A stretch of 64,000 bases of DNA from Muribaculum intestinale (GCF_002201515.1 NZ_CP021421.1:3100001-3164000); one strand, 5' to 3'. Shown: positions 42,818 to 53,136, numbered from the stretch's first letter. Translations and numbers: made by a program. The notes: generated by a model not told the origin, from the letters alone.

Positions 42818-44179
42818 ATGAACGTCACACTTGACAAGACCGACAACGTGAGCGCCGTGCTCAATGTGTCTATTGAAGAAAACGACTACAAGCCCGAAGT
42901 AGAGAAAAAACTTAAGGAAATCGCCCGCAACGCCAATATCCCCGGATTCCGCAAAGGTCATGTACCCGCAGGCATGATTCAGAAAAGATTCGGCAAGCAG
43001 GCCACATCCGATGCTATCAACGACATAGTATACAACGCTGTCGTAGGCTATATCCGCGACAACAAACTCGCAGTCCTCGGACAGCCCGTACCCGTAGATG
43101 TAAAAGAACTTGACCTCGACAACCAGAAGGATTTCCAGTTCCAGTACCTCCTCGCCCTCGTGCCTGAAATCAATGTAGAGCTCAATAAGGACGTGCATAT
43201 CCCCTATTATAAGATTAATGTAACCGACGAGATGGTCAATGAGCAGAGCGATAAGTTCCGTGAACGCTTCGGCGCTCAGGTGCCCGGAGAGGCCGTCGAA
43301 CCGAATGCTCTTGTAAAAGGCTCAATAATGGAGCTGGATGCAGAAGGCAACGTAAAGACCGACGAAGACGCTATCCAGATGATCAACGGCATTGTTGCTC
43401 CCATGTATTTCAAGGACAAGGCCGAAGCAGAAAAATTTGCCGGAAAGAAAATTGACGACAAGGTTGTATTCAACCCCTGGAAGACATGTGACGGCAATCC
43501 GGCCGAACTCTCTTCAATGCTCGGCATAGACAAAGAAAAAGCAGCAGATGTCAAGGGCGACTTCGAGATGGCAATCTCCGAAATCATCGTCGTACGTCCT
43601 GCCGAACTCAATCAGGAACTGTTCGACAACGTTCTTGGCAAGGATGCAGCTACCGACGAAAGCCAGTATCTCGCCGGCGTAAAAACTATGATAGAGCGCG
43701 ACCTTGAGCAGAACAGCAAGTATGTATTCCGTGCCGATGTACAGAAATACATGACCGAAAAATACGGCAACATGGAAATTCCCGCCGAGACCCTCAAGAA
43801 ATGGCTCGTAGCTACAAATGAGGGCATCAACGCCGAAAATGTCGACACCGAATTTGAAAAGATGCTCCCCTCTCTCAAATGGCAGCTGATTAAGGAGCGC
43901 ATGGCCGAACTCTGCGAAATCAAGATTGAAGAGAAGGACCTCACCGACTTTGCAAAAATGATTGCACGCCAGCAGTTTGCACAGTACGGCATGACCAATG
44001 TTCCCGACGATACACTCGAAGAATATGCAAAGCGCATTCTCGCCGACAAGAACTATCGTCCGCGCCTTATCGAAGAGGTAGGCGATAGCAAACTCTTCAA
44101 CGCCGTTGAGGCCAAAGTCTCCCTCGACGAAAAAGCCGTATCTCTCGACGAGTTTAAGGAAATAGCTCAGAATCTCTGA
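42818..44179 (+). CDS. tig: Trigger factor
   Basis: 453 residues, ribosome-associated chaperone. The N-terminal ribosome-binding domain has the loop GFRKGHVPAGMIQKRFG (the GFRxGxxP signature, near 45-61). The middle PPIase-like domain is diverged (about 150-245), and the C-terminal helical arms run from about 250. In Bacteroidetes the PPIase domain is often degenerate, as here. It is followed by clpP, clpX and recQ, the usual tig-clpP-clpX order. A hairpin 40 bp downstream and a separate -7 before clpP suggest clpPX also has its own transcript. Confidence 0.93.
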   Translation: MNVTLDKTDNVSAVLNVSIEENDYKPEVEKKLKEIARNANIPGFRKGHVPAGMIQKRFGKQATSDAINDIVYNAVVGYIRDNKLAVLGQPVPVDVKELDLDNQKDFQFQYLLALVPEINVELNKDVHIPYYKINVTDEMVNEQSDKFRERFGAQVPGEAVEPNALVKGSIMELDAEGNVKTDEDAIQMINGIVAPMYFKDKAEAEKFAGKKIDDKVVFNPWKTCDGNPAELSSMLGIDKEKAADVKGDFEMAISEIIVVRPAELNQELFDNVLGKDAATDESQYLAGVKTMIERDLEQNSKYVFRADVQKYMTEKYGNMEIPAETLKKWLVATNEGINAENVDTEFEKMLPSLKWQLIKERMAELCEIKIEEKDLTDFAKMIARQQFAQYGMTNVPDDTLEEYAKRILADKNYRPRLIEEVGDSKLFNAVEAKVSLDEKAVSLDEFKEIAQNL

Positions 44180-44219
44180 TAATTCCCATACCGGATCTGT
44201 CCGGACAAAACGGATGCGG

Positions 44220-44251
44220 GGGCGATGCGCACAATACGTGCAGCATCGCCC
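44220..44251 (+). terminator. Hairpin after tig
   Basis: A perfect 9-bp GC-rich stem (44220-44228 with 44243-44251, GGGCGATGC), loop 14 nt, 40 nt past the stop. No T run, so partial termination or processing is possible. Confidence 0.5.
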
Positions 44252-44330
44252 TCACTCTGATTAAACAGGTATTAATTTGGAAAAATTTCAAATCATGCCG
44301 GAATTTTATGGAAATATCGCAGAAATTTCA

Positions 44331-44338
44331 TATCTTTG
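44331..44338 (+). promoter_or_regulatory. -7 promoter element of clpP
   Basis: TATCTTTG, a perfect TAnnTTTG, 57 bp before the clpP ATG. The -33 region has only TTTATG. Confidence 0.5.
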
Positions 44339-44394
44339 AATAACTGAAACTAAAAAGGCGGATACGCATCCACCCTCAACATATACTTTGAAAT

Positions 44395-45084
44395 ATGAAC
44401 AACGACTTTAGAAACTACGCTGTAAAGCATTGCGGGCTTAACGGCCTGGCGCTTGACCAATATATCGCCGCCGCCAATGCCGCCAACATCACTTCCAGCT
44501 ATATCTCTCCCACTATCATAGAAGAACGCCAGCTAAACGTAGCCCAGATGGATGTATTCTCCCGTCTCATGATGGATCGAATCATCTTTCTCGGCACAGA
44601 TGTCAACGATTATACCGCCAACGTGATTCAGGCACAGCTCCTGTATCTCGACTCGTCCGATCCCGGCAAGGATGTCTCCATTTATATCAATTCACCCGGA
44701 GGTTCGGTATATGCAGGTCTTGGTATATACGACACGATGCAGTACATCTCATCGGATGTAGCCACAATCTGTACCGGCATGGCCGCATCTATGGCTGCAG
44801 TATTGCTTGTATCCGGCGCTGCCGGAAAGCGCTATGCGCTGAAGCACTCCCGCGTCATGATTCATCAGCCGATGGGTGGTGCTCAAGGTCAGGCCAGCGA
44901 CATCGAAATCACTGCCCGGGAGATACAAAAACTAAAAAAAGAACTTTACACCATCATCGCCGACCACTCAGGCCAGCAGTTCGAAAAGGTAGAACGCGAC
45001 TCCGACCGCGACTATTGGATGACCGCAGAAGAAGCCAAAGAGTATGGCATGATTGACCAGGTACTTGTAAAAGCCAAACACTAA
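44395..45084 (+). CDS. clpP: ATP-dependent Clp protease proteolytic subunit
   Basis: 229 residues, ClpP serine peptidase. The catalytic serine is in [19 protein letters not shown], the histidine in [20 protein letters not shown], and the aspartate in [22 protein letters not shown]. The N-terminus (about 30 residues before [12 protein letters not shown]) is longer than the E. coli pro-peptide, as usual in Bacteroidales. It forms a tetradecamer and works with the ClpX hexamer encoded 9 bp downstream for cytosolic protein degradation. Confidence 0.96.
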   Translation: MNNDFRNYAVKHCGLNGLALDQYIAAANAANITSSYISPTIIEERQLNVAQMDVFSRLMMDRIIFLGTDVNDYTANVIQAQLLYLDSSDPGKDVSIYINSPGGSVYAGLGIYDTMQYISSDVATICTGMAASMAAVLLVSGAAGKRYALKHSRVMIHQPMGGAQGQASDIEITAREIQKLKKELYTIIADHSGQQFEKVERDSDRDYWMTAEEAKEYGMIDQVLVKAKH

Positions 45085-45093
45085 GTAAAGGAA

Positions 45094-46344
45094 ATGGCAA
45101 AAAAATCAACACCGGTATGCTCATTCTGCGGCCGGCCGGCCGACATGACTGAAGGTATGATACCTTCGGCCACTAATTCCGGCACGTATATCTGCACCGA
45201 CTGTGTCGACGCCATGGAGCAGATGATAAAAGAGTTGAGAAACGAACAATCATCATCCGGCGACAGCAGCGAGACAAAACTCGACGATATACCCAAGCCC
45301 AAGGAAATACGCGCATTCCTTGACCAATACGTAATCGGTCAGGACGATGCGAAAAAATACCTGTCAGTAGCCGTATACAACCATTACAAACGCCTTGCAC
45401 AGGATGCTGACGATATCGACATCGAAAAAAGCAACATAATTCTTGTCGGACCTACAGGTACCGGCAAGACACTTCTTGCCAAGACAATTGCACGATTGCT
45501 CAACGTACCGTTCACTATTGTCGATGCCACTGTCCTGACTCAGGCAGGCTACGTGGGCGAAGATATCGAGAGTCTGCTTACGCGCCTGCTTCAGGTTGCC
45601 GACTATGACGTGGCAAAAGCTGAAAAAGGGATTGTATTCATAGATGAAATCGACAAAATAGCCCGCAAGGGCGACAATCCCTCAATCACCCGTGACGTAA
45701 GTGGGGAAGGAGTGCAGCAGGGACTTCTCAAGCTCCTTGAAGGTTCGGTTGTCAATGTGCCGCCACAAGGAGGAAGAAAACACCCCGAGCAGCGTATGAT
45801 TCCCGTCAACACGAAGAACATTCTGTTTATCTGCGGAGGCGCTTTTGACGGAATCGAGCAGAAAATAGCCCACCGCCTCAACACTCATGTTGTAGGATAT
45901 TCGACCGACCAGGGGCGCCAGCGCATAAAACGCGAAAATTATCTGAAATATGTGATGCCGCAGGATTTGAAATCTTTTGGTCTCATCCCCGAGATTATAG
46001 GTCGACTCCCTATCCTCACAAATCTTGAGCCTCTTGACCGCGAAGCTCTGCGACGCGTGCTAACCGAACCGAAAAATGCAATTGTACGCCAGTACCAGAA
46101 GCTATTCGCTATGGACGGTGTAGAGCTTTCTTTCGACGATGCCGCTCTGGAACTCATTGTCGACAAGGCTATTGAATATAAACTCGGAGCGCGAGGTCTG
46201 CGGTCGATTGTAGAGACAATAATGATTGACAGCATGTTCGAGATTCCGTCATCCGACGACCAATCATTTACCGTAACGCGTGAATATGCATTAGAGCAGC
46301 TTGAAAAAGCCAACTTTGAAGCCGCACATTCAGATGCAAAATAA
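45094..46344 (+). CDS. clpX: ATP-dependent Clp protease ATPase subunit ClpX
   Basis: 416 residues. N-terminal zinc-binding domain ([10 protein letters not shown] and YICTDCVDA, four cysteines), AAA+ Walker [14 protein letters not shown], pore-loop GYVGEDIES, Walker [15 protein letters not shown], sensor and ClpP-binding loop near [13 protein letters not shown], and the small domain with [24 protein letters not shown]. It unfolds tagged substrates and feeds them to ClpP. Length is normal for the family. Co-transcribed with clpP. Confidence 0.97.
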   Translation: MAKKSTPVCSFCGRPADMTEGMIPSATNSGTYICTDCVDAMEQMIKELRNEQSSSGDSSETKLDDIPKPKEIRAFLDQYVIGQDDAKKYLSVAVYNHYKRLAQDADDIDIEKSNIILVGPTGTGKTLLAKTIARLLNVPFTIVDATVLTQAGYVGEDIESLLTRLLQVADYDVAKAEKGIVFIDEIDKIARKGDNPSITRDVSGEGVQQGLLKLLEGSVVNVPPQGGRKHPEQRMIPVNTKNILFICGGAFDGIEQKIAHRLNTHVVGYSTDQGRQRIKRENYLKYVMPQDLKSFGLIPEIIGRLPILTNLEPLDREALRRVLTEPKNAIVRQYQKLFAMDGVELSFDDAALELIVDKAIEYKLGARGLRSIVETIMIDSMFEIPSSDDQSFTVTREYALEQLEKANFEAAHSDAK

Positions 46345-46436
46345 ACGCAGCAACGATAAAATTTCAGATATATACGAGACAATCAAATAAAATTCTAATT
46401 TCGCCAAGATTCGGCGCATAAATCCCAATCACTGCC

Positions 46437-48620
46437 ATGCCAAACAAGTCGTCCTTCCTCACCGATGAGCTGAAAAAGCATTTTGGATTTGACACATTCA
46501 AAGGCAACCAGGAAGCCATTATCACCTCTCTGATGGAGGGGAACGACACATTTGTGCTTATGCCCACCGGCGGCGGCAAATCATTATGCTACCAACTGCC
46601 GGCATTACTGATGCCGGGGACCGCGATTGTGATTTCGCCACTGATTGCCCTGATGAAAAATCAGGTGGATGCGATGCGCAGCTTCAGCGAGGTCGACACC
46701 ATAGCCCACTTCCTGAATTCATCACTGTCAAAAGCAGCCATAGAAGAAGTAAAGGCCGATATCCTTTCCGGCAAGACAAAGCTGCTGTACGTTGCGCCCG
46801 AATCTCTTACAAAAGAAGACAATATTGAATTTCTAAAAACAGTACCCATTTCTTTCTACGCAGTCGACGAAGCTCACTGCATATCGGAGTGGGGCCATGA
46901 CTTCCGTCCCGAATATCGGCGTATCAGGCCTATAATCAATGAAATCTGTCCACGTCCGGTAATTGCGTTGACGGCAACTGCGACCCCAAAAGTTCAGCAC
47001 GACATACAGAAGAATCTCGGCATGCAGAACGCCACACTCTTCAAATCGTCGTTCAACCGCACCAACCTTTATTACGAAGTGAGGCCCAAAACCTCGACAA
47101 TCGACCGGGATATAATACGCTTTATCAAGCAGCAACCCGGGAAAAGCGGCATTATATACTGTCTGAGCCGTAAGAAAGTCGAAGAGCTTGCGGAAATACT
47201 TCGCCTTAACAACATCCGTGCCCTCCCCTACCATGCCGGACTCGACCAGAGCACAAGAGCCGCCAACCAGGATGCGTTTCTGCTTGAGAAAGTCGATGTA
47301 ATTGTCGCTACTATAGCGTTCGGCATGGGAATCGACAAGCCCGACGTAAGATTTGTCATTCACTATGACATACCGAAATCTCTTGAAGGATATTACCAAG
47401 AGACCGGACGTGCAGGGCGCGACGGCGGAGAAGGCAAATGCATTGCATTCTATATGCATAAGGATCTCCAGAAAATGGAGAAATTCATGCAGGGCAAGCC
47501 GTTGGCCGAGCAGGAAATAGGCCGACAGCTGTTGCTTGAGACTGCGGCATATGCGGAGTCGTCACTGTGCAGAAGGAAACTGTTGTTGCTCTACTTCGGT
47601 GAAAAATACACTGAAGAAAACTGCGGGAACTGTGATAACTGTTTAAACCCAAAGAAACTCGTGGAAGCTAAAGATGAACTTTGCGCCGTAATTGAAACCG
47701 TCAGCGCACTGAAAGAAAAATTCAAGCCCGAGCAGATTATTGATGTTATGCTCGGGAAAAACACCTCGACTGTCAAGACCGATGCCCAGGACGAGCTTGA
47801 AGTATTCGGCTGTATGCAGGGCAGTGATTCACGTACACTTTCTACAATTATCCGTCAGGCACAGATTGCAGGATATCTCGACCGCGATATCGAGAATTTC
47901 GGCATACTGAAACTGACCGCAAAAGGCAAGGCGTACTACAAAAAACCTACATCCTTCAAAGTAGTTGAAGACAATGACTTCAGCGAAGAGGAGGAAGAAC
48001 AGGTAATGAAAAGCGGCGCAGCCTGCGCAGTCGATCCTGAATTATACAATATCCTTAAGGATTTGAGAAAGAAGATGGCCAAACGCCTCGAACTTCCTCC
48101 CTACGTGATATTCCAGGATCCCTCACTCGAGGCAATGGCCACTACATATCCCATCACAATCGATGAACTTCAGAATATACCGGGCGTAGGAGCCGGAAAG
48201 GCAAAACGCTATGGCGAGGATTTCCTGAAAGTGATAAAGGCCCATGTCGAGGAAAACGAGATTGAACGTCCCGAGGATTTACGTGTGCGCAGTGTCGCAA
48301 ACAAAAGCAAATTAAAAATCTCAATCATCCAAGGCATTGACCGCAAAATCGGGCTCGACTCTCTTGCCGAAAGCAAAGGACTCGAATTCTCCGAACTTCT
48401 TGACGAAGTTGAAGCCATCGTATACTCAGGCACAAAGATAAACATCAATTATTTCCTTGACGAGATAATGGATGACGACCGTCAGACCGACATTTTCGAA
48501 TATTTCAAGGAGAGCGAGAGCGATGACCTTGAAGCTGCTATCGATGAACTCGGCAATGAGTACAGCGAAGAGGAAATCAGACTGGTGCGCATCAAGTTCC
48601 TGTCAGAGCTCGGCAACTGA
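46437..48620 (+). CDS. recQ: ATP-dependent DNA helicase RecQ
   Basis: 727 residues. Superfamily 2 helicase core with Walker A PTGGGKSLCYQLPAL, VDEAHCISEWGHDFRPEY (DEAH) and the C-lobe YYQETGRAGRDGGEG. Next are the RQC zinc-binding cysteines (CRRKLLLLYFGE, NCGNCDNC), a winged helix, the HRDC domain (LEAMATTYPITIDELQNIPGVG), and an extra C-terminal acidic region (about 640-727). It unwinds forked or recombination DNA in repair. A weak -7 (TAATTTCG at 46396) lies just upstream of its ATG. A 25-bp hairpin terminator starts at the stop codon. Confidence 0.95.
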   Translation: MPNKSSFLTDELKKHFGFDTFKGNQEAIITSLMEGNDTFVLMPTGGGKSLCYQLPALLMPGTAIVISPLIALMKNQVDAMRSFSEVDTIAHFLNSSLSKAAIEEVKADILSGKTKLLYVAPESLTKEDNIEFLKTVPISFYAVDEAHCISEWGHDFRPEYRRIRPIINEICPRPVIALTATATPKVQHDIQKNLGMQNATLFKSSFNRTNLYYEVRPKTSTIDRDIIRFIKQQPGKSGIIYCLSRKKVEELAEILRLNNIRALPYHAGLDQSTRAANQDAFLLEKVDVIVATIAFGMGIDKPDVRFVIHYDIPKSLEGYYQETGRAGRDGGEGKCIAFYMHKDLQKMEKFMQGKPLAEQEIGRQLLLETAAYAESSLCRRKLLLLYFGEKYTEENCGNCDNCLNPKKLVEAKDELCAVIETVSALKEKFKPEQIIDVMLGKNTSTVKTDAQDELEVFGCMQGSDSRTLSTIIRQAQIAGYLDRDIENFGILKLTAKGKAYYKKPTSFKVVEDNDFSEEEEEQVMKSGAACAVDPELYNILKDLRKKMAKRLELPPYVIFQDPSLEAMATTYPITIDELQNIPGVGAGKAKRYGEDFLKVIKAHVEENEIERPEDLRVRSVANKSKLKISIIQGIDRKIGLDSLAESKGLEFSELLDEVEAIVYSGTKININYFLDEIMDDDRQTDIFEYFKESESDDLEAAIDELGNEYSEEEIRLVRIKFLSELGN

Positions 48621-48676
48621 TATATCAAAATGCAAATAGACGGCATCGACGTGCCGTCTATTTGCATTTTGATATA
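48621..48676 (+). terminator. 25-bp perfect hairpin after recQ
   Basis: A perfect 25-bp inverted repeat (48621-48645 with 48652-48676), loop TCGACG, starting right behind the recQ stop. The right arm carries the -33 box (TTTGC at 48661) of the next gene's promoter. Confidence 0.75.
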
Positions 48677-48691
48677 AATTTACTATCTTTG
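48661..48691 (+). promoter_or_regulatory. Promoter of purU
   Basis: TTTG at 48661-48664, 19-bp spacer, TATCTTTG at 48684-48691. Predicted leader about 17 nt before the GTG start. The -33 box lies inside the recQ terminator stem. Confidence 0.7.
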
Positions 48692-48713
48692 CCGATAAAA
48701 CAATACGAAACCC

Positions 48714-49583
48714 GTGGAAAAGAAAGAAAAAGATACAGCAATTCTGCTTATGAATTGCCCCGACCAGCCGGGAATCATAGCGGTGATAACCGATTTCATC
48801 ACCGTAAACGGCGGCAATATCATGTACCTTGACCAGTATGTTGATAAAGCCAACGGGATTTTCTATATGCGTGTTGAATGGGACCTTGACGGATTTATCA
48901 TCCCCAAAGAGAAGATAAGCGACTATTTCAACACCCTATATGCAAAGCGCTATGAGTTGATGTATTCTCTGAAGTTCTCGTCACAGAAACAACGCATGGC
49001 CATCTTTGTAAGCAAAATGTCGCATTGCCTTTATGACATCCTCGCACGCGTTGTAGCCGGTGAATGGGATGTTGAAGTCCCGGTCATCATATCAAACCAT
49101 CCCGATATGGAAAAGGTGGCACGACAGTTTGGCATAAGATATGAAGTATTCCACATCACAAAGGACAACAAAGAGCAGATGGAAGCAGCCGAAATGGCGC
49201 TCCTGCGTGAGCTCAATGTCGACTTCATAGTACTCGCTCGCTACATGCAGGTGCTCTCTTCCGACTTCATCAGCCATTACCCCCACCACATTATAAACAT
49301 ACACCATTCCTTCCTCCCGGCTTTCGTTGGAGCCAAACCTTATCATGCCGCTTACGACAGAGGAGTGAAACTTATTGGGGCCACCTCTCATTATGTGACT
49401 ACCGATCTTGATGCAGGTCCGATTATCGAACAGGACATCACGCGCATAACACATAAGGATACGATTGACGATTTGGTAAAAAAAGGTCGTGACCTTGAAA
49501 AAATAGTGCTGTCGAGAGCAGTCGAGAAACATATCCAGAGAAAGATTCTCACTTACAACAACAAGACTGTAGTATTCAGCTGA
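48714..49583 (+). CDS. purU: Formyltetrahydrofolate deformylase
   Basis: 289 residues, starting with GTG at 48714. The N-terminal ACT domain (LLMNCPDQPGIIAVITDFI, about 10-90) is for small-molecule control. The C-terminal formyltransferase-like hydrolase has IISNHPDMEKVARQFG, VLARYMQVLSSDFI, INIHHSFLPAFVGAKPYHAAY (catalytic His) and GATSHYVTTDLDAGPIIEQD (catalytic Asp). It releases formate from 10-formyl-THF, supplying formate for purine synthesis and balancing C1 pools. It has its own promoter. HisH follows at 51 bp, so the his genes may be read from here. Confidence 0.95.
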   Translation: MEKKEKDTAILLMNCPDQPGIIAVITDFITVNGGNIMYLDQYVDKANGIFYMRVEWDLDGFIIPKEKISDYFNTLYAKRYELMYSLKFSSQKQRMAIFVSKMSHCLYDILARVVAGEWDVEVPVIISNHPDMEKVARQFGIRYEVFHITKDNKEQMEAAEMALLRELNVDFIVLARYMQVLSSDFISHYPHHIINIHHSFLPAFVGAKPYHAAYDRGVKLIGATSHYVTTDLDAGPIIEQDITRITHKDTIDDLVKKGRDLEKIVLSRAVEKHIQRKILTYNNKTVVFS

Positions 49584-49634
49584 TTTGCTGATTGCAGTCA
49601 GACACTCCCAATTATACTCAATCGGACACGATTC

Positions 49635-50225
49635 ATGATAGCAGTAGTAAGATATAACGCCGGAAATGTATTTTCCGTAGAGTGTGCACTCAACCGTCTC
49701 GGCGTTGAGTTTGTACTGACTGCCGACGAGAAGACCTTGCGTTCTGCCGACAAGGTAATTTTCCCCGGCGTTGGCGAGGCCGCCGCTGCCATGCACCATC
49801 TTCGTAGCACAGGCCTCGACCGTGTGCTTTGCAACCTCACAAATCCGGTGTTAGGCATATGTATCGGACAGCAACTGATGTGCCGCCATTCCGAGGAGGG
49901 AGATGTTGACTGCCTCGGGATATTTGACGCGGACGTAAGACGCCTCGTATCCACCGAGCATAATTTCAAGATACCTCATACCGGCTGGGACACAGTAACC
50001 GTTACGGCTCCCGACGGCCCCGTACCGGAGATGCTCGACGGGCAATATTTCTATTATGTGCACAGCTATGTCGTACCTGTAAACTCTGATACAGCCGCAA
50101 TAACCGATTATTGTGGTCCGTGGAGCGCCGCTATGCATCGCGACAACTTCTATGCCGTACAGTTCCATCCCGAAAAGAGCGGAGCCGCCGGCACTTGCCT
50201 ACTCTCTCACTTTCTTAACTTGTGA
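49635..50225 (+). CDS. hisH: Imidazole glycerol phosphate synthase, glutaminase subunit
   Basis: 196 residues, class I glutamine amidotransferase. Nucleophile Cys in VLGICIGQQLMC, His and Glu in VQFHPEKSG. It supplies ammonia to HisF for ring closure in histidine synthesis, after the HisA step. First of hisH-hisA-hisF-hisIE, with hisA 6 bp downstream. hisG, hisD, hisC and hisB are not in the window. Confidence 0.96.
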   Translation: MIAVVRYNAGNVFSVECALNRLGVEFVLTADEKTLRSADKVIFPGVGEAAAAMHHLRSTGLDRVLCNLTNPVLGICIGQQLMCRHSEEGDVDCLGIFDADVRRLVSTEHNFKIPHTGWDTVTVTAPDGPVPEMLDGQYFYYVHSYVVPVNSDTAAITDYCGPWSAAMHRDNFYAVQFHPEKSGAAGTCLLSHFLNL

Positions 50226-50231
50226 TTGCTT

Positions 50232-50963
50232 ATGATTGAGATTATTCCTGCCATAGATATTATCGGAGGCAAATGCGTCAGACTCACACGTGGCGAGTAC
50301 TCCACCTCCAAAGTATATTCCGACGACCCGGTCGACATGGCAAAGCGTTTTGTCGATGCCGGTTGCCGCAGTCTGCATCTTGTGGACCTCGATGGCGCGA
50401 AGAGCAATCATATTGTCAATCACCGCACATTGGAGCAGGTGGCTTCGCGCACACCACTCACCATTGATTTCGGCGGAGGGCTGAAAAGCGATGATGACCT
50501 GCGCATCGCATTCGAAAGCGGCGCAGCTATGGTGACCGGAGGCAGTATCGCCGTACGGTGTCCCGACACATTTCTTCGCTGGCTTGATACTTATGGCCCC
50601 GACCGCATAATATTGGGTGCAGATGCCCGCGGCGGTAAAATCGCCGCCGAGGGATGGACTGCGACATCCGACCGTGATATTGTACCGTTTATTGAAGGAT
50701 ATGCCAGTCACGGCATACGACGGGTCATATCTACCGAAATAAGTGTCGACGGGACCCTTGAGGGGCCGGCGGTCAGCCTATACCGACGTATACTCGACAT
50801 ATTACCTGAGTTGTGGCTTGTAGCCAGCGGCGGCGTAGGCTCGATATCAGACATCGCAATGCTTGACGCCGCCGGTGTACCGGCTGTCATAGTAGGCAAA
50901 GCCATATATGAAGGACGTATCTCACTCTCCGATATATCACGTATCAACCTATCGTCATGTTAG
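50232..50963 (+). CDS. hisA: ProFAR isomerase HisA
   Basis: 243 residues from the ATG at 50232 ([20 protein letters not shown], with the catalytic aspartate in AIDI); the open frame could begin at TTG 50226, but the ATG fits the family. TIM barrel with [18 protein letters not shown], the second aspartate region [16 protein letters not shown], and [14 protein letters not shown] as phosphate site. Converts ProFAR to PRFAR in histidine synthesis. Its last 7 bp overlap hisF. Confidence 0.95.
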   Translation: MIEIIPAIDIIGGKCVRLTRGEYSTSKVYSDDPVDMAKRFVDAGCRSLHLVDLDGAKSNHIVNHRTLEQVASRTPLTIDFGGGLKSDDDLRIAFESGAAMVTGGSIAVRCPDTFLRWLDTYGPDRIILGADARGGKIAAEGWTATSDRDIVPFIEGYASHGIRRVISTEISVDGTLEGPAVSLYRRILDILPELWLVASGGVGSISDIAMLDAAGVPAVIVGKAIYEGRISLSDISRINLSSC

Positions 50964-51721
50964 CCAAAAGAATAATCCCTTGCCTCGATGTCAAGGAGGG
51001 AAAGACAGTGAAGGGTGTCAACTTCGTCAACTTCCGCGACGCAGGAGATCCTGTGGTTCTCGGTCAGCAGTATAGCGAGAATGGTGCAGACGAGCTGGTA
51101 TACCTTGACATTACAGCGTCCCATGAAGGACGAGGAACATTCATCGACCTTGTAAGACGGGTTGCCGAAAATGTAAATATACCGTTTACCGTAGGTGGAG
51201 GCATAAGTGCTGTCGATGATGTGGCCAGGCTGTTGGATGCCGGAGCCGATAAAGTATCGGTCAACTCGGCTGCATTGCGCAATCCGGGACTTATCGACGG
51301 TATTGCTTCACGCTTCGGATGCCAGGTGTGTGTCGCAGCCATTGACGCCCGTTTTGACGATGGCAAATGGCGGTGTTATCTCAACGGTGGCCGTAAACCG
51401 ACAGACCGCACTCTTTTCGAATGGGCGCATGAAGCCCAGGAACGTGGTGCCGGTGAAATTCTGTTTACATCAATGAATCACGACGGAGTAAAAACAGGCT
51501 TCGCCTGCGAGGCGTTGGCCGAACTGATGTCAAAACTCACCATCCCTGTTATAGCATCGGGTGGCGCCGGAGACATGAGTCACTTTGTCGACGTATTCTC
51601 CACCGGACATGCCGATGCCGCACTTGCCGCAAGTATTTTCCATTTTGGAGAAGTATCTATCCCTGAACTAAAAAATTATCTTTCTCAAAATAATATTCCT
51701 GTAAGACTATGTCAGAACTGA
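50957..51721 (+). CDS. hisF: Imidazole glycerol phosphate synthase, cyclase subunit
   Basis: 254 residues. TIM barrel starting [22 protein letters not shown] (Asp near 11), with [29 protein letters not shown], catalytic second aspartate region and [14 protein letters not shown] as phosphate site. Cyclises PRFAR with ammonia from HisH to imidazole-glycerol phosphate and AICAR. Overlaps hisA by 7 bp and hisIE by 13 bp, so translation is coupled. Confidence 0.96.
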   Translation: MLAKRIIPCLDVKEGKTVKGVNFVNFRDAGDPVVLGQQYSENGADELVYLDITASHEGRGTFIDLVRRVAENVNIPFTVGGGISAVDDVARLLDAGADKVSVNSAALRNPGLIDGIASRFGCQVCVAAIDARFDDGKWRCYLNGGRKPTDRTLFEWAHEAQERGAGEILFTSMNHDGVKTGFACEALAELMSKLTIPVIASGGAGDMSHFVDVFSTGHADAALAASIFHFGEVSIPELKNYLSQNNIPVRLCQN

Positions 51722-52308
51722 ACTATAATAAATTAGGCGGTTTGATTCCCGCAATAATCCAGGATGACGCTACCAAAAATGTGCTAATGCTTGGTTTTAT
51801 GAACGATGAAGCCTATAGCAAGACACTTGAAACAGGCAAAGTAACGTTCTTCAGCCGCACCAAAAACAGATTGTGGACAAAAGGAGAGGAGAGCGGCAAT
51901 TTCCTCAATGTAATAAGCATCGAAGAAGACTGTGATCACGACACACTCCTCATAAAAGTAAAGCCGGTGGGTCCGGTATGCCATAAAGGCACTGACACAT
52001 GCTTCGGCACACCCAATATTATGGGCATCGAATTCCTACGATATCTCCAGGACTTCATAGACCGTCGTCATGATGAAATGCCGGAAGGCTCATATACAAC
52101 CTCGCTTTTCAAGAAAGGGATAAACCGCATGGCACAGAAAGTCGGAGAAGAAGCGGTAGAGACTGTCATCGAAGCCACTAACGGCACTATCGACGGTCTT
52201 GTATATGAAGCATCCGATCTCATATACCATCTGATTGTACTTCTCACATCCAAAGGACTGCGTATCGAGCATCTTGCAGCCGAACTACAAAAGCGCCATA
52301 AAGAATAA
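51709..52308 (+). CDS. hisIE: Bifunctional phosphoribosyl-AMP cyclohydrolase/phosphoribosyl-ATP pyrophosphatase
   Basis: 199 residues. HisI half (1-105): [36 protein letters not shown], the [12 protein letters not shown] metal site and [12 protein letters not shown] zinc cysteines. HisE half (about 110-199): [30 protein letters not shown], metal-binding glutamates. It carries out steps two and three of histidine synthesis. Its start lies in the hisF end; the ftsE-like gene follows at 11 bp. Confidence 0.95.
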   Translation: MSELNYNKLGGLIPAIIQDDATKNVLMLGFMNDEAYSKTLETGKVTFFSRTKNRLWTKGEESGNFLNVISIEEDCDHDTLLIKVKPVGPVCHKGTDTCFGTPNIMGIEFLRYLQDFIDRRHDEMPEGSYTTSLFKKGINRMAQKVGEEAVETVIEATNGTIDGLVYEASDLIYHLIVLLTSKGLRIEHLAAELQKRHKE

Positions 52309-52319
52309 CCGGTCGACAA

Positions 52320-52997
52320 ATGCCTATGGAAGAATCGGTATTAGTATCCTATAAGGGTGTAGAACTCCATCGCAAAGAACTGATTGTACTTAAGGACATT
52401 GATCTTGAGGTAAAGGCAGGCGAATTCCTATATATAATCGGAAAGGTTGGCAGCGGCAAGAGCAGTCTTATGAAATCGATGTATGCCGACATTCCCATTA
52501 TAAAAGGTGATGCCGATGTACTCGGATATAATCTGACGGCTATAAAACGCAAGGATGTGCCGATGCTTCGCCGAGAAATCGGCATAGTATTCCAAGACTT
52601 TCAGTTACTTACCGACCGTTCGGTCTACAACAATCTTCTTTTTGTACTTCAGGCTACAGGCTGGAAGATCAAGGCAGACATGGACGAACGTATCGAACAG
52701 GTATTGAAAGAAGTAGGGATGCTCAACAAAAGCTACAAAATGCCTCACGAATTATCCGGAGGAGAGCAACAACGAATAGTTATAGCCCGTGCACTTCTGA
52801 ACAAGCCCAGGCTTATTCTTGCCGACGAGCCAACCGGCAACCTTGACCCCGCTACCGGAGAACAGATTGTAGCCTTCCTGCACCAGATTGCCGCTGAAGG
52901 TACAGCGGTAATAATGGCTACACATAATCTCGCTTTAGTAGAGCAATTTCCGGCCAGGCTTCTGCGTTGCCACGACAAACGTATAACATCATTCTGA
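52320..52997 (+). CDS. ftsE: FtsE-like ABC transporter ATPase
   Basis: 225 residues, ABC ATPase closest to FtsE: Walker A IGKVGSGKSSLMKS, Q-loop VFQDFQLLTDRSVYNN, signature LSGGEQQRIVIARAL, Walker B LILADEPTGNLDPATG, H-loop MATHN. FtsE pairs with the membrane protein FtsX to activate cell-wall hydrolases at division. No FtsX-type gene is adjacent; this ATPase is tied to the his operon (11-bp gap) and followed by a terminator. Start at 52320 or the second ATG at 52326. LolD-type functions cannot be excluded. Confidence 0.85.
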   Translation: MPMEESVLVSYKGVELHRKELIVLKDIDLEVKAGEFLYIIGKVGSGKSSLMKSMYADIPIIKGDADVLGYNLTAIKRKDVPMLRREIGIVFQDFQLLTDRSVYNNLLFVLQATGWKIKADMDERIEQVLKEVGMLNKSYKMPHELSGGEQQRIVIARALLNKPRLILADEPTGNLDPATGEQIVAFLHQIAAEGTAVIMATHNLALVEQFPARLLRCHDKRITSF

Positions 52998-53021
52998 AAT
53001 ACGGGGCATATCGTATCGTAT

Positions 53022-53055
53022 AGACTCTCATATACACATCGGCATATGGGAGTCT
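53022..53055 (+). terminator. Terminator of the his-ftsE operon
   Basis: A 12-bp stem with one G-T pair (53022-53033 with 53044-53055), 10-nt loop, 25 nt past the stop, followed by a T-rich stretch. Confidence 0.6.
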
Positions 53056-53136
53056 GCATGATTTATTTTCACGGCAGTCAGACCGATTTATAAATAGCCA
53101 TACAAGTATTCTAAAGATAAACTTAACCAAATTATT

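Noticed and set aside
42698..43198. 166-codon minus-strand frame over the start of tig
   Set aside because: Antisense to a clear trigger-factor gene; no family resemblance.
44936..44942. A7 tracts in clpP and purU as phase-variation sites
   Set aside because: Short A runs are common in Lys-rich codons of housekeeping genes and are not expected to switch.
46833..47459. 208-codon minus-strand frame inside recQ
   Set aside because: Antisense to conserved helicase motifs; codon usage artefact.
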